DNA of 44,993 bases from Denitratisoma sp. (GCA_032027165.1 JAVSMO010000001.1:490115-535107), one strand, 5' to 3'; positions 18,454-30,264 are shown, numbered from the stretch's first letter. Notes: generated from the sequence alone by a model not told the origin. Translations and numbers: made by a program.

Positions 18454-19601
18454 TGATGCGCCTTATTCTCGCGTTGCCGCTTGCCGTCGTGTTGTCCGCA
18501 TGCTCGACCATGGAGAAAATCAATCCGGTGAACTGGTTTTCCAGTGCGCCGAAGGTGAGGCCCGCCGAGTTGGAGCCGATCAGCCCGAGCGCTACGCTGG
18601 CGGTCCTCTGGCAGTCGGGAGTGGGCAGCGCCGGCGGCTACGTGCTGACACCTGCCGTGGTCGGCTCGAGCGTCTATGCAGCCGCGCAGGACGGGACAGT
18701 TGCCCGCTACGACAGCGGAAGCCAGGTCTGGCGCATCAATGCGGGACAAACGGTATCCGGTGGCGTTGGTGCAGATGGTCGTCTGGTGGTGGTTGCCACG
18801 GCGAAGGGTGAGGTGCTGGCTTTTGACAACACGGGCAAGGTTTTATGGAAGGCGCGCGTGACCTCCGAAGTTCTGGCGGCGCCGCAGGTCGCGGAAGGCC
18901 TGGTCCTGGTGCGCAGTGGCGACAACCGCATCTTCGGCCTTGACGCTGCGGACGGCAAGCGCAAGTGGGTGTACCAGCGCAGCACGCCGGCGCTTTCCCT
19001 GCGCAGCAATGTCGGCGTGACCGTGGCCGGCAAGGTGGCGCTGGCCGGCTTCCCGGGAGGCAAGCTGGTGGCGATTGCGCTGAACAACGGTGCCGCGATG
19101 TGGGAGGCGACGGTAGCCTTGCCGAAGGGGGCCACCGAACTGGAACGAGTTTCCGACGTCACCAGTGCCCCCGTGGTTGCCGGGCGCGAGGTCTGTGCCG
19201 CTGCCTACCAGGGGCGCGTCGCCTGCTTCGATCTGGCTTCCGGAAACCATCTCTGGTCGCGCGACATGTCATCGGCGGCGGGCATCGACGTGGATGCCCG
19301 GAACATCTACGTGACGGACGACAAGGGCGCAGTGCATGCGCTGGATCGCGCCAACGGCGCGACGGTGTGGAAGCAGGACAAGCTTTTCATGCGGCAGGTG
19401 AGTCGCCCCATAGCTCTGGGCAGCCATGTCGCCGTGGGCGATTTTCAGGGCGTGGTGCACCTCCTGCGCCGGGAGAATGGCGCCTTTGCCGCCCGTCACA
19501 ATACGGACAGCAGCGGCATTGCGGCCGAGCCGCAACGGATCGAGCGGGGTTTCCTCATGCAGACGCGTAACGGCGGCCTCTATGCATTGACGGTTAATTG
19601 A
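18453..19601 (+). CDS. bamB: Outer membrane protein assembly factor BamB
   Basis: A 382-residue lipoprotein with lipobox LSAC (Cys17) and an eight-bladed PQQ-type beta-propeller. Repeated blades contain WRINAGQTVSGGV, VLWKARVTSEVLAAPQV, KRKWVYQRSTP and HLWSRDMSSAAGIDV. It is the scaffold lipoprotein of the BAM complex that inserts beta-barrel proteins into the outer membrane. The order yfgM-bamB-der is standard, but here a methyltransferase gene intervenes before der. Confidence 0.95.
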   Translation: MMRLILALPLAVVLSACSTMEKINPVNWFSSAPKVRPAELEPISPSATLAVLWQSGVGSAGGYVLTPAVVGSSVYAAAQDGTVARYDSGSQVWRINAGQTVSGGVGADGRLVVVATAKGEVLAFDNTGKVLWKARVTSEVLAAPQVAEGLVLVRSGDNRIFGLDAADGKRKWVYQRSTPALSLRSNVGVTVAGKVALAGFPGGKLVAIALNNGAAMWEATVALPKGATELERVSDVTSAPVVAGREVCAAAYQGRVACFDLASGNHLWSRDMSSAAGIDVDARNIYVTDDKGAVHALDRANGATVWKQDKLFMRQVSRPIALGSHVAVGDFQGVVHLLRRENGAFAARHNTDSSGIAAEPQRIERGFLMQTRNGGLYALTVN

Positions 19602-19608
19602 GTTGCGC

Positions 19609-20211
19609 ATGGCCGACCCGGTAGACTTTTTCGATTGCCAATTCAGGCGCCAAGTCGAATCGGAGGAGTTCATCCTCAATCCCTTCGAGCAGGCCGCTTT
19701 GCCGTACCTGAAGGGGCGGGTGCTTGATCTGGGGTGCGGCCTGGGCAATCTCGCGCTTGAGGCGGGCCGGCGTGGCTGCGATGTCCTCGCCGTGGATGCC
19801 AGCCCCACCGCAGTTGCGCGCATCAACCGTGATGCCGCAGCCGGAAAGCTCAAGGTGCAAGCCGTAGCCTGCGATATTGCGGATTACGAGATACAGGGGT
19901 GCTACGACAGCGTAGTTTCCATTGGGCTCCTGATGTTCTTCCCTCGCGACAAGGCCCTGTCCCTGCTGGAGAGGGTCCAATCCTGCGTCAATGCGGAAGG
20001 CTGCGCGGTCGTGAATGTATTGACCGAAGGCACCACCTATCTCGAGATGTTCAGCGAGGATCGCTACACGCTGTTCGGACGGGACGAACTTGCGCAGTGG
20101 TTTTCCGGATGGGACATATGCCTTTCCCGCCATGACGAATTCGATGCCCCGGGCGGCACGCGCAAGGCCTTTTCCACCGTGATTGCGAGCAGGATAGCGG
20201 CCAGACCGTAA
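19609..20211 (+). CDS. Class I SAM-dependent methyltransferase (TehB-like)
   Basis: A 200-residue protein with a Rossmann-type SAM-binding domain: motif [20 protein letters not shown] (about 37-55), acidic loop [11 protein letters not shown], and [11 protein letters not shown] in the motif IV region. The overall pattern resembles TehB and related small-molecule methyltransferases, but the substrate cannot be read. ATG at 19609 is chosen; an in-frame TTG at 19603 is the only longer option before the bamB stop. It sits between bamB and der, which are usually adjacent, and overlaps der by 1 bp (TAATG), so it is co-transcribed with both. Confidence 0.88.
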   Translation: MADPVDFFDCQFRRQVESEEFILNPFEQAALPYLKGRVLDLGCGLGNLALEAGRRGCDVLAVDASPTAVARINRDAAAGKLKVQAVACDIADYEIQGCYDSVVSIGLLMFFPRDKALSLLERVQSCVNAEGCAVVNVLTEGTTYLEMFSEDRYTLFGRDELAQWFSGWDICLSRHDEFDAPGGTRKAFSTVIASRIAARP

Positions 20212-21539
20212 TGAAGCCCACCCTCGTCATAGTCGGCCGGCCCAACGTCGGCAAGTCCACCCTGTTCAATCGCCTGACCAAGTCGCGCGATGCCCTGGTG
20301 GCGGACATGCCCGGCCTGACCCGTGACCGCCACTACGGCCACGGCCGGGTCGGTGCGCGACCCTATCTGGTGGTGGATACCGGCGGTTTCGAGCCGAATG
20401 CGAAAGCGGGCATCCTTGCCGAAATGGCACAGCAGGCTGAGGCGGCGATTGCCGAGGCCGACATGCTGCTGTTCATCGTCGATGGGAGGGCGGGTCTGAC
20501 GGCCCAGGACAAAACCATCGCCGAACGCCTGCGCCGCACCGGCCGCCCCGTGCTGCTGGTGGTGAACAAGGCGGAAGGCATGGATCGCGCCATGGTCGGC
20601 GCCGAATTCCACGAACTGGCGTGCGGCGACCCCTTGGTGATTTCCGCCGCCCACGGCGAGGGGGTGAGAGAACTGGTGGAGGAAGCGCTGGCGCCTTTTC
20701 CCGAAGCGGAAGAGACGACAGAGGAAAGTCAGTCTCCGCGGATCGCCGTGGTGGGACGGCCCAACGTCGGCAAATCCACGCTCATCAACGCGCTCCTCGG
20801 CGAAGAGCGCGTCATCGCCTTCGACCAGCCCGGCACAACGCGTGATGCCATCGCCGTGTCTTTCCAGCGCAAGGGCAAGGATTACACCCTGATAGACACC
20901 GCCGGCCTGCGCCGCAAGGGCAAGGTTTTCGAGGCCATCGAAAAATTCTCCGTCATCAAGACCCTGCAGTCGATCGAAGAGGCTAATGTCGTCATCCTGG
21001 TGCTCGACGCCAGCCAGGACATTTCCGACCAGGATGCGCACATTGCCGGTTTCTGCGTCGAGGCAGGCCGTGCCATGGTAATTGCCGTGAACAAGTGGGA
21101 CAGCGCCGACGATTACCGGCGTGACCGGATCAAGCTGGACATGACGCGCAAACTGGGCTTCCTGAACTTCGCCAATGCACACTTCATCAGTGCCCTGAAG
21201 GGCGAAGGCATTAATCCGATGATGGCCTCGGTCGATGCGGCCTACGCCGCGTCGATGGTGAAAATGCCCACACCCAAGCTTACGCGCCTCCTGCAGGCTG
21301 CCCTTGAGAAGCAGGCGCCGCCCCGACATGGCATCTTCCGTCCCAAGCTGCGCTATGCCCACCAGGGCGGCAACAACCCGCCGGTCATCGTCATTCATGG
21401 CAATGCGTTGGAGCATGTCCCGGACTCCTATCGCCGCTACCTGGAACGCACCTACATCGATGCTTTCAAGTTGAAAGGCACTCCGCTCAGGGTCGAATTC
21501 CGCACGACACGAAATCCCTACGCGAATAAAGAGCACTAA
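20211..21539 (+). CDS. der: Ribosome-associated GTPase Der (EngA)
   Basis: A 442-residue protein with two tandem GTPase domains and a C-terminal KH-like domain, required for 50S ribosome maturation. The two P-loops GRPNVGKS are at residues 9-16 and 182-189; G3 motifs are DTGGF and DTAGL, and G4 motifs NKAEG and NKWDS. The KH-like part starts at about 355. The acidic linker between the G domains ([12 protein letters not shown] region) is encoded by a near copy of the AAAAGTCAGTC repeat (GAAAGTCAGTC, 20724-20734). Confidence 0.97.
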   Translation: MKPTLVIVGRPNVGKSTLFNRLTKSRDALVADMPGLTRDRHYGHGRVGARPYLVVDTGGFEPNAKAGILAEMAQQAEAAIAEADMLLFIVDGRAGLTAQDKTIAERLRRTGRPVLLVVNKAEGMDRAMVGAEFHELACGDPLVISAAHGEGVRELVEEALAPFPEAEETTEESQSPRIAVVGRPNVGKSTLINALLGEERVIAFDQPGTTRDAIAVSFQRKGKDYTLIDTAGLRRKGKVFEAIEKFSVIKTLQSIEEANVVILVLDASQDISDQDAHIAGFCVEAGRAMVIAVNKWDSADDYRRDRIKLDMTRKLGFLNFANAHFISALKGEGINPMMASVDAAYAASMVKMPTPKLTRLLQAALEKQAPPRHGIFRPKLRYAHQGGNNPPVIVIHGNALEHVPDSYRRYLERTYIDAFKLKGTPLRVEFRTTRNPYANKEH

Positions 21540-21628
21540 TAGGCGCCTCGTCCCCGGCCGGTGGCGGACTGCGGAAAAATCCGGTAAAGTACCGTTTCAA
21601 AAAACAATTTTTTACGTGGGGCCACACC

Positions 21629-21865
21629 ATGAGCAATAAAGGGCAACTTTTACAAGACCCGTTCCTCAACACTCTGCGCCGGGAGCATATTCCGGTGTCC
21701 ATTTACCTGGTGAACGGCATCAAGCTGCAGGGGCAGGTCGAGTCCTTCGACCAATATGTCGTCCTGCTGAAGAACACCGTGACGCAGATGGTGTACAAGC
21801 ACGCCATCTCCACCGTCGTCCCGGCGCGCCCGGTCAACATTCCCCACGAGCACGGCGAGAGTTGA
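21629..21865 (+). CDS. hfq: RNA chaperone Hfq
   Basis: A 78-residue Sm-like protein that forms a hexamer and pairs small RNAs with mRNAs. It shows the Sm1 segment ([23 protein letters not shown]) and the Sm2 signature [10 protein letters not shown], with the short acidic/His tail common in betaproteobacteria. About 90 bp separate it from der; TAAAGT at 21585-21590 is a possible -10, with no clear -35. The T- and A-rich stretch before the start is unstructured. It is followed by hflX in the usual order. Confidence 0.98.
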   Translation: MSNKGQLLQDPFLNTLRREHIPVSIYLVNGIKLQGQVESFDQYVVLLKNTVTQMVYKHAISTVVPARPVNIPHEHGES

Positions 21866-21917
21866 TGGCGGGCTGTTCCGGTTGGGCCTGCGCCCGCCGA
21901 CCGTAGTCTCACATCCC

Positions 21918-23042
21918 ATGTTCGAGCGCCCAGGCGGCGGCGAAAAGGCTGTTCTCGTTCAGCTGGATTTCGGCCATGGAGATATCCCGGAGCGGTTGGA
22001 AGAGCTGAAGCTGCTCGCCGCCTCTGCGGGCGCCGCAACCGTTGCCATCGTGCAGGGGAGACGGGAACGCCCGGATCCCGCGCTTTTCGCCGGCAAGGGC
22101 AAAGTGGCCGAGGTTGCCGATGCCATCCGTGACGGCAATGCCGACATCGCCATTTTCAATCACGAGCTGTCCGCAGCCCAGCAGCGCAACCTTGAAAAGG
22201 AACTGGGCTGCCGCGTCGTCGACCGTGCCAGCCTGATTCTCGATATCTTCGCGCAGCGCGCCAGAAGCCACGAAGGCAAGCTGCAGGTGGAACTGGCGCA
22301 ACTGCAGCACATGGCTACACGACTGGTGCGCGGCTGGACCCACCTGGAGCGACAGAAGGGCGGTATCGGTTTGCGTGGTCCGGGCGAGACCCAGTTGGAA
22401 ACGGACCGGCGCCTGCTCGGCAGGCGGGTCAAGGTGCTGAAGGATCGCCTGAAACAGCTTGAGCGCCAGCGTGCCGTGCGGCGACGCGCCCGGACGCGGA
22501 GGGACATGTTGGCGGTCTCGCTGGTCGGTTATACCAACGCCGGAAAGTCCACCCTTTTCAATGCACTTACCAAGGCTGGGACCTATGCCGCCGACCAGTT
22601 GTTCGCGACTTTGGATACCACCTCGCGGCGGCTTTTCCTGGAAGGTGCTGGACAGGTTATCCTCTCCGACACGGTGGGATTCATCCGCGATTTGCCGCAT
22701 TCCCTCGTGGCGGCATTTCATGCCACTCTGGAAGAAACCGCGTCTGCCGATCTGCTTCTGCATGTGGTCGATTCGGCCAGTGCCGATCGTGATGCGCAAA
22801 TAGAGGCGGTCAATGGCGTGCTGGAGGAAATCGGCGCAGCGCAGGTGCCGCAAATCCTGGTCTGGAACAAGATCGATGCAACGGGTGTCGAACCGGCGGT
22901 CGAGCGCGACGCCTATGGTAAACTCGTTCGTGTCCGTGTCAGTGCGAAAACCGGCGCCGGGCTGGACTTGCTGAGGCAGGCACTGGCCGAAACCGCGCGG
23001 GAGCATGCCGAACCCGTTTCATCAGTCGTCAACGCCGCTTGA
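21918..23042 (+). CDS. hflX: Ribosome-splitting GTPase HflX
   Basis: A 374-residue protein. The N-terminal HflX domain (about 1-180) contains DPALFAGKGKVAE and the coiled GIGLRGPGETQLETDRRLL segment; the G domain (about 195-360) has P-loop GYTNAGKST, DTVGFIRDLPH and NKID. It rescues stalled ribosomes by splitting 70S particles. The ATG at 21918 matches the family start (MFERP...AVLVQLDFG); a TTG at 21882 would add 12 residues. Confidence 0.95.
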   Translation: MFERPGGGEKAVLVQLDFGHGDIPERLEELKLLAASAGAATVAIVQGRRERPDPALFAGKGKVAEVADAIRDGNADIAIFNHELSAAQQRNLEKELGCRVVDRASLILDIFAQRARSHEGKLQVELAQLQHMATRLVRGWTHLERQKGGIGLRGPGETQLETDRRLLGRRVKVLKDRLKQLERQRAVRRRARTRRDMLAVSLVGYTNAGKSTLFNALTKAGTYAADQLFATLDTTSRRLFLEGAGQVILSDTVGFIRDLPHSLVAAFHATLEETASADLLLHVVDSASADRDAQIEAVNGVLEEIGAAQVPQILVWNKIDATGVEPAVERDAYGKLVRVRVSAKTGAGLDLLRQALAETAREHAEPVSSVVNAA

Positions 23043-23093
23043 ACCAACTTTTGCAACAACCTTATTAGCGCCTCGATGATTACTGGCATTCTG

Positions 23094-24326
23094 ATGTCGC
23101 TCAACGATCCCCAGTGGGGCAACAAGGGATCGAACCAGGGCCCGCCCGATCTTGAAGATCTGTGGCGCGATTTCAACCGCCGCTTGTCCGCTTTGTTTGG
23201 CAAGAGAAGCGGCGGAGGCGGCGATGGTGGCAATGGCAGTCCCCGCCCGCCGATCAATGCCAAGGTTTTCGGCGGTGGCATCGGTGCGCTTGTCATACTG
23301 GTGTTGCTGGTGTGGCTTGCGAGCGGTTTCTACATTGTCGATGCCAGCCAGCGTGGCGTCGTGCTCACCTTCGGCAAGTATTCACAGACCACCGAGCCGG
23401 GTTTGCGTTGGCGGCTGCCGTATCCGATTCAGACCCATGAAATCGTCAAGCTGACCGACGTTCGTGTCGTCGAGGTCGGCTACCGCGGGTCCGACAAGAA
23501 CAAGGTGCTGAAGGAAGCGCTGATGCTGACGGATGATGAGAACATCATCAACATCCAGTTTGCCGTGCAGTGGTTCCTGAGGGACCCGCAGGAATATCTC
23601 TTCAACAACCGCAATCCGGAAGACACTGTGTTGCACGCGGCAGAGACGGCCATGCGCGAGGTGGTCGGCAAGAGCAAGATGGATTTCGCCCTCTACGAAG
23701 GCCGCGAGCAGGTGGCTGCACAGGCTTCGAAAATCATGCAGGAGATCCTCGATCGCTACCAGACCGGCATCGTCGTTTCCAAACTGTCATTGCAGAACGT
23801 CCAGCCGCCGGAACAGGTGCAGGCTGCATTCGACGATGCTGTCAAGGCAGGCCAGGACCGCGACCGACAGGTCAACGAGGGACAGGCTTATGCGAACGAT
23901 GTCATTCCAAGGGCACGCGGAGCCGCCTCCCGCCTTTTGGAAGAAGCCAACGGCTACAAGAGCCGGGTTGTTGCCAACGCCGAGGGCGAGGCGAGCCGCT
24001 TCAAGCAGGTGCTGGTCGAATACAACAAGGCACCCGAAGTGATGCGGCAGCGCATGTATCTGGACACGGTGCAGCAGGTCCTCTCAAGCACCAGCAAAAT
24101 CATGATCGATACAAAAGGCGCGGGCAATCTGCTCTATCTGCCGCTCGACAAGCTGATGCAGGCGGCGGGTATGCCGGCTACCGCAGCATCGTCCCAGGAG
24201 GCGACCCTTCCACTGTCCAGGTCTTTGCCTAACCTGGGGGCCGACGTGCCACCGCAGCTTGAACGCTCAGACGCGGCGGCGCGTTCGCGCGATTCGCTGC
24301 GCTCGCGAGAGAGGGGGGAGCGCTGA
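23094..24326 (+). CDS. hflK: FtsH protease modulator subunit HflK
   Basis: A 410-residue SPFH/prohibitin-family membrane protein. It has a glycine-rich cytoplasmic N-terminus (residues about 10-60), one TM helix at about 63-83, and an SPFH domain (VDASQRGVVLTFGKYSQT and PGLRWRLPYPI). A long coiled region and an Arg-rich, low-complexity C-terminus (RSRDSLRSRER) follow. With HflC it forms the large cage around FtsH. The ATG at 23094 gives the usual MSLNDPQWG start; an ATG at 23076 is in frame and adds six residues. The stop overlaps hflC by 1 bp. Confidence 0.95.
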   Translation: MSLNDPQWGNKGSNQGPPDLEDLWRDFNRRLSALFGKRSGGGGDGGNGSPRPPINAKVFGGGIGALVILVLLVWLASGFYIVDASQRGVVLTFGKYSQTTEPGLRWRLPYPIQTHEIVKLTDVRVVEVGYRGSDKNKVLKEALMLTDDENIINIQFAVQWFLRDPQEYLFNNRNPEDTVLHAAETAMREVVGKSKMDFALYEGREQVAAQASKIMQEILDRYQTGIVVSKLSLQNVQPPEQVQAAFDDAVKAGQDRDRQVNEGQAYANDVIPRARGAASRLLEEANGYKSRVVANAEGEASRFKQVLVEYNKAPEVMRQRMYLDTVQQVLSSTSKIMIDTKGAGNLLYLPLDKLMQAAGMPATAASSQEATLPLSRSLPNLGADVPPQLERSDAAARSRDSLRSRERGER

Positions 24327-25204
24327 TGAGCCGCAACCTGCCCTTCATCGCCGCCTTCATCCTGGCCTTGCTGGTTGCAGCTGCCATGTCGATGTTTACG
24401 GTTGATCAGCGCCGCTTCGCGATTGTCTTTCAACTCGGCGAAATCAAGGACGTCATTACCGAGCCGGGTCTGAATTTCAAGTGGCCGCTGATCCAGAACG
24501 TTCGCTATTTCGACAAGCGCATTCTCACCTACGACGCGCCGGAGCCTGAGCGTTTCATCACCTCGGAGAAGAAACCTGTCCTGGTCGACGCCTTTGTCAA
24601 GTGGCGCATCATCGACGTCAGGCAGTACTACATTTCCGTGCAGGGCGACGAGGCGCGCGCTCATGTCCGCCTGTCGCAGACAGTGAATGCCGGCCTGCGA
24701 GACGAGTTTTCCAAGCGGAGTGTGCATGACGTCGTTTCCGGCGAGCGTGAGAAGATCATGGATGAGGTGCGCACCAAGGCCGATGCAGACGCGCGTGCCA
24801 TCGGCGTGCAGATCGTCGACGTGCGGCTGAAGCGTGTGGACCTGGTGCAGGAGGTGTCCGAATCGGTTTACCGCCGCATGGAAACCGAGCGCAAGCGGGT
24901 GGCCAACGAACTGCGCTCAAAAGGTGCAGCCGAGGCGGAGAAAATCAGGGCAGACGCAGACCGCCAGCGAGAGATCATCATCGCCGAGGCCTATCGTGAC
25001 GCCCAGCGCCTGAAGGGCGAGGGCGATGCCAAGGCGGCAGCGATCTATGCCGGCGCATTCGGGCAGAACCCGGAGTTCTATGCTTTCTACCGTAGCCTCG
25101 AGGCCTATCGCTCAAGCTTCCGTAGCAAGAGCGACGTCATGGTGATCGAGCCGAACTCCGAGTTCTTCAAATACCTGAAGAGCACTGGCAAGGGCGGCAA
25201 GTGA
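24326..25204 (+). CDS. hflC: FtsH protease modulator subunit HflC
   Basis: A 292-residue SPFH protein with an N-terminal TM helix (about 5-22), the SPFH core (VDQRRFAIVFQLGEIKDVI, EPGLNFKWPLIQNVRYFDKRI) and the coiled segment VYRRMETERKRVANELRSKG, with EAEKIRADADRQREIIIAEA just after. It partners HflK. The TAATG-like junctions across hflK and hflC point to balanced production. Confidence 0.96.
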   Translation: MSRNLPFIAAFILALLVAAAMSMFTVDQRRFAIVFQLGEIKDVITEPGLNFKWPLIQNVRYFDKRILTYDAPEPERFITSEKKPVLVDAFVKWRIIDVRQYYISVQGDEARAHVRLSQTVNAGLRDEFSKRSVHDVVSGEREKIMDEVRTKADADARAIGVQIVDVRLKRVDLVQEVSESVYRRMETERKRVANELRSKGAAEAEKIRADADRQREIIIAEAYRDAQRLKGEGDAKAAAIYAGAFGQNPEFYAFYRSLEAYRSSFRSKSDVMVIEPNSEFFKYLKSTGKGGK

Positions 25205-25208
25205 AGTC

Positions 25209-25394
25209 GTGGTAACCACCCTGCTGATGGCGTTCGCGCTCATGCTGGTGCTTGAAGGATTGTTGCCCTTCATTGCGCCAAAGGCCTGGCGCGATACGTT
25301 TCGTCGCATAACGGAACTGGCTGACGGGCAAATACGCTTCATCGGCCTATCGTCGATCATTGTCGGCTTGATTCTCCTGTTCATCCTGAAATGA
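25209..25394 (+). CDS. DUF2065 family small membrane protein
   Basis: A 61-residue protein with two hydrophobic helices (about 3-20 and 43-60) separated by a basic loop with [18 protein letters not shown], the DUF2065 (YjeT-like) pattern. The start codon is GTG at 25209, 4 bp after hflC. It lies between hflC and hisZ/purA, as in E. coli and betaproteobacteria. The function is unknown; context suggests a link with the FtsH-HflKC complex. Confidence 0.9.
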   Translation: MVTTLLMAFALMLVLEGLLPFIAPKAWRDTFRRITELADGQIRFIGLSSIIVGLILLFILK

Positions 25395-26554
25395 CCATGC
25401 GCCGCTGGCTGCTGCCCGAGTCCATCGAAGACGTCCTGCCGTCCGAAGCGCGCAGGCTAGAGCGGTTGCGCCGCGCATTGCTTGATGAGTTCGGACTGCA
25501 TGGCTACGAACTGGTCATGCCGCCGCTGCTGGAATATGTCGAATCCCTGCTCACCGGCAGCGGACACGACATGGACCTGCGTACCTTCAAGCTGGTCGAT
25601 CAGCTGTCTGGCCGCACCATGGGCATCCGCGCCGACATCACGCCACAGGTTGCCCGCATCGACGCACATCTGCTCAACCGCAAGGGGGTGGCGCGCCTGT
25701 GCTACTGCGGCAGCGTGCTTCACACTCTGCCATCGGGGCTGACCGCCACGCGCGAGCCCCTGCAGATCGGCGCCGAACTCTATGGGCACGCTGGCATCGA
25801 GGCCGATGTCGAGGTGATCCGGTTGCTGGCGCAGGGCTTGGAGATCGCCGGGGTGAAGGCTTCACGCATCGATCTCGGCCATGTCGGCGTCTTTCGCGCC
25901 CTTTCGGTGCGCGGCGGCCTGGAGGCCGAGTTGGAGCAGGAGTTGTTTGCCGTGCTGCAGGCCAAGGACCTGCCCGCCCTGCGCGAGTTGGTTAAGGATG
26001 TCGAAGAACCGGTGCGCTCTGCCCTGCTGGCCCTACCCGAATGCTATGGCGGGCAGGAGGCCCTGGACCTGGTTCTCAAGCTGTTTCCGGGGGATGCCGA
26101 GATTGGTCAGGCAGTGAATGCCCTTCGCAGGCTGGCGGCCGAGTTGGCCGATCTTCCGGTGAGCTTCGATCTGGCCGATCTGCGCGGGTATCACTATCAC
26201 AGCGGGGTGGTGTTTGCCGCCTACTGCAGGGGACATCCTGGCGCGATTGCACTGGGCGGGCGTTATGACAAGGTGGGCAAGGCCTTCGGGCGCGGCCGTC
26301 CGGCGACCGGCTTCAGCATGGATTTGCGCGAAGTGTCGCAGCTCGAGGCTGCATCGGCCCCGCCTCGCGCCATCCTGGCACCGGCGGATGGCACTGGGCT
26401 TCGCGAAGAGGTGAAAAACCTGCGCGCCATGGGACAGATCGTCATAGAGGCGCTGCCCGGACATGAAGGCACCTGGAACGAGGCCGGCTGTGACCGGCAA
26501 CTGGTGCTGCGCTCAGGCATATGGACTGTCGAGAAAATTCAGGGAGAAGTCTAG
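25391..26554 (+). CDS. hisZ: ATP phosphoribosyltransferase regulatory subunit HisZ
   Basis: A 387-residue paralogue of the histidyl-tRNA synthetase catalytic core without the anticodon-binding domain. It has [22 protein letters not shown] at the N-terminus, then [16 protein letters not shown] and an altered class II core ([42 protein letters not shown]). HisZ is needed with the short form of HisG for the first step of histidine synthesis. HisG is not in the window. It overlaps the DUF2065 gene by 4 bp and precedes purA by 3 bp. Confidence 0.95.
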   Translation: MTMRRWLLPESIEDVLPSEARRLERLRRALLDEFGLHGYELVMPPLLEYVESLLTGSGHDMDLRTFKLVDQLSGRTMGIRADITPQVARIDAHLLNRKGVARLCYCGSVLHTLPSGLTATREPLQIGAELYGHAGIEADVEVIRLLAQGLEIAGVKASRIDLGHVGVFRALSVRGGLEAELEQELFAVLQAKDLPALRELVKDVEEPVRSALLALPECYGGQEALDLVLKLFPGDAEIGQAVNALRRLAAELADLPVSFDLADLRGYHYHSGVVFAAYCRGHPGAIALGGRYDKVGKAFGRGRPATGFSMDLREVSQLEAASAPPRAILAPADGTGLREEVKNLRAMGQIVIEALPGHEGTWNEAGCDRQLVLRSGIWTVEKIQGEV

Positions 26555-27868
<1,314 letters not shown>

Positions 27869-27875
27869 CGGGCGT

Positions 27876-27905
27876 AAAAAAAAGCCGGTCGCTGACCGGC
27901 TTTTT
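27876..27905. terminator. Bidirectional intrinsic terminator between purA and tRNA-Leu
   Basis: A perfect 7-bp GC-rich stem (GCCGGTC at 27884-27890, GACCGGC at 27894-27900) is flanked by eight A on the left and five T on the right, so it ends purA on the plus strand and tRNA-Leu on the minus strand. Confidence 0.9.
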
Positions 27906-27915
27906 CCTTTGTATC

Positions 27916-28002
27916 TGGTGCCCAGAAGAGGACTCGAACCTCCACAGTGTTGCCACCGCTAGGACCTGAACCTAGTGCGTCTACCAATTCCGCCATCTGG
28001 GC
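27916..28002 (-). tRNA. tRNA-Leu (anticodon CAG)
   Basis: Read on the minus strand, the 87-nt sequence folds into a class II tRNA. The acceptor stem is GCCCAGA/TCTGGGC, the anticodon arm CTAGG-TTCAGGT-CCTAG gives anticodon CAG, a long variable arm is present, and the T arm has GGTTCGAGTCC. The CCA end is encoded (27916-27918). It reads CUG, a major leucine codon here. Confidence 0.97.
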
Positions 28003-28014
28003 AAAGAGGGCGCA

Positions 28015-28042
28015 ATTTTAAAGGAAAGATCGATTTTGTCAA
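28015..28042 (-). promoter_or_regulatory. tRNA-Leu promoter overlapping the rnr start
   Basis: On the minus strand a consensus -35 TTGACA (28042-28037) is followed by a 16-nt spacer and -10 TAAAAT (28020-28015). The expected transcription start near 28008 is about 6 nt before the tRNA 5' end. The -35 box covers the TTG start codon of rnr on the other strand. Confidence 0.85.
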
Positions 28043-30264
28043 ACAAGCCGAGCAAGGCGCGCAAGCGCGATCCGCACTACGAGCGCGAGGCCGGGAAATA
28101 CGAGAATCCGCTGCCCAGCCGGGAGTACGTGCTGTCCACCCTCACCGAACGCGGGGTGCCGCTGGCCTTCGAGGCGCTGACGGAACTGCTCGATATCCGC
28201 GAGCATGAAGTCGATGCCTTCCAGCGCCGTCTGGGCGCCATGCAGCGCGACGGCCAGATCATGCAGAACCGCCGCGGCGACTATCTCATCCCTGACAAGG
28301 CCGACCTCATCCGCGGACGCGTCGAGGGCCACCCCGACGGTTACGGCTTCCTGGTGCGCGACGATGATGGACCGGACCTCTTCCTCGGCCCCAAGGAGAT
28401 GGACAAGGCACTGCATGGTGACCGAGTCATGGCGCGCATCGTCGGCATGGATCGCCGCGGCCGGCCCGAAGGCAAGATCGTCGAGGTGCTTGAGCGCGCA
28501 AACCATCGTGTCGTCGGTCGCGTGCACAACGAGCACGGCGTGCTGTTCGTGGTGGCCGAGAACCGGCGCATCAGCCAGGACATCCTCCTTGCTCCCGGCG
28601 CCAAGCCCAAGGCAGTGGACGGACAGGTGGTGGTGGTCGAGATCATCGAACAGCCTTCGAAGCATTCCCAGCCGATCGGCAAGGTGGTCGAGGTGCTCGG
28701 CAACTATGCCGATCCCGGCATGGAAATCGAGATTGCCCTGAGGAAGCACGAGTTGCCTTTCGAGTTCTCCCGGGAGAGCCTGGCCGAGGCGAAGAAGCTG
28801 CCGGATGCAGTGCGCAAGAGCGACTGGAAATGGGAGGGCGGCGTCCGCGAGGACATCCGCCACCTGCCGCTGGTAACGATCGATGGCGAGACCGCGAAGG
28901 ATTTCGACGACGCCGTCTATTGCGAACGCCAGGGCAAGGACGGCAAGGGGGGCTTCCGGCTGGTGGTCGCCATCGCCGACGTCAGCCACTACGTCCAGGC
29001 GGAGCGGGATCTCGACCGCGATGCCTATGAGCGCGGCAACTCGGTGTACTTCCCGCGCCGGGTGATCCCGATGCTGCCGGAGAAGATCTCCAACGGCCTG
29101 TGCTCGCTCAACCCGCAGGTCGAGCGCCTGTGCATGGTGTGCGACATGGCCATCGCCGCCAACGGCGTCATCAAGCGCTACCGCTTCTACCCCGCAGTCA
29201 TGTTCTCCCACGCGCGTCTCACCTACAACGAGGTGGCCGAGGCGCTCTACGAGGAAAAGTCAGCCGCTGCGGAACGGCGCGCGGAGCTGCTGCCGCACCT
29301 GAGGAACCTGGATGCGCTCTACCGCGTGCTGGTGAAGGCGCGCTGGGCGCGCGGCGCCATCGACTTCGAGACGGTCGAGACGCAGATGATCTTCGACGAC
29401 GAGGGCAAGATCGCGCGCATCATCCCGGTCAGCCGCAACGATGCCCATCGCATCATCGAGGAGTGCATGCTGGCCGCCAACGTCTGCGCCTCGGATTTCC
29501 TCCACGAAAGCGAACACGACGCGCTCTATCGGGTCCATGAAGGGCCGACACCTGAGAAACTGGAGAAGCTGCGCGAATTCCTCAAGGAATTCGGCCTGCA
29601 GCTGTCGGGCGGCGACGAACCCCATGCCAAGGACTATGCCAAGCTGCTGGAGAAGGTGAAAGGCCGGCCGGACATGCAGCTCCTGCAGACGGTAATGCTG
29701 CGCTCCCTCAAGCAGGCGATGTACAGTCCGGAAAACGTCGGCCATTTCGGCCTCGCCTACGAGTCCTACACGCATTTCACCTCGCCCATCCGGCGCTATC
29801 CCGACCTCGTCATCCACCGCGCCATCAAGGCGGTGCTGCAGGGGGAGAAGTACCGCCCGGGCAACTGGGAGGAGATCGGCATCCACTGCTCGCAAACGGA
29901 ACGTCGCGCGGACGATGCGACGCGCGATGTCGAGTCCTGGCTGAAGTGCTACTACATGAAGGAGCGCATCGGCGAGGAATTCGCCGGCAGCGTCTCGGCC
30001 GTCACCTCCTTCGGCATTTTCGTCGCCCTGGACGATGTCTTCGTCGAGGGGCTCGTGCACATCTCCGATCTCGGCAGCGACTACTTCCACTACGACGACG
30101 CCAAGCATCAGCTTGTCGGCGAACGCAGCGGTAAGCGTTTCCGCCTGGCCGACCGCGTGCGCGTCCAGCTGGTTCGGGTGGACATGGAGAGCAGCAAGAT
30201 CGATTTCCGCCTCGCCGAGGAGGCGGGGGAAACAGCGGGCGGGAAGGGCCGGCGGCGTGGCTGA
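28036..30264 (+). CDS. rnr: Ribonuclease R
   Basis: A 742-residue 3'-5' exoribonuclease. In order it has an N-terminal winged-helix region (about 15-90), cold-shock/OB domains ([18 protein letters not shown]), the RNB catalytic domain (about 270-610) with [18 protein letters not shown] holding the metal-binding aspartates, and a C-terminal S1 domain ([29 protein letters not shown]). The start is TTG at 28036, preceded by AAAGGAAAG. Its promoter is not evident: the upstream gap is occupied by the antisense tRNA-Leu gene and its promoter. It overlaps rlmB by 8 bp. Confidence 0.96.
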   Translation: MSNKPSKARKRDPHYEREAGKYENPLPSREYVLSTLTERGVPLAFEALTELLDIREHEVDAFQRRLGAMQRDGQIMQNRRGDYLIPDKADLIRGRVEGHPDGYGFLVRDDDGPDLFLGPKEMDKALHGDRVMARIVGMDRRGRPEGKIVEVLERANHRVVGRVHNEHGVLFVVAENRRISQDILLAPGAKPKAVDGQVVVVEIIEQPSKHSQPIGKVVEVLGNYADPGMEIEIALRKHELPFEFSRESLAEAKKLPDAVRKSDWKWEGGVREDIRHLPLVTIDGETAKDFDDAVYCERQGKDGKGGFRLVVAIADVSHYVQAERDLDRDAYERGNSVYFPRRVIPMLPEKISNGLCSLNPQVERLCMVCDMAIAANGVIKRYRFYPAVMFSHARLTYNEVAEALYEEKSAAAERRAELLPHLRNLDALYRVLVKARWARGAIDFETVETQMIFDDEGKIARIIPVSRNDAHRIIEECMLAANVCASDFLHESEHDALYRVHEGPTPEKLEKLREFLKEFGLQLSGGDEPHAKDYAKLLEKVKGRPDMQLLQTVMLRSLKQAMYSPENVGHFGLAYESYTHFTSPIRRYPDLVIHRAIKAVLQGEKYRPGNWEEIGIHCSQTERRADDATRDVESWLKCYYMKERIGEEFAGSVSAVTSFGIFVALDDVFVEGLVHISDLGSDYFHYDDAKHQLVGERSGKRFRLADRVRVQLVRVDMESSKIDFRLAEEAGETAGGKGRRRG

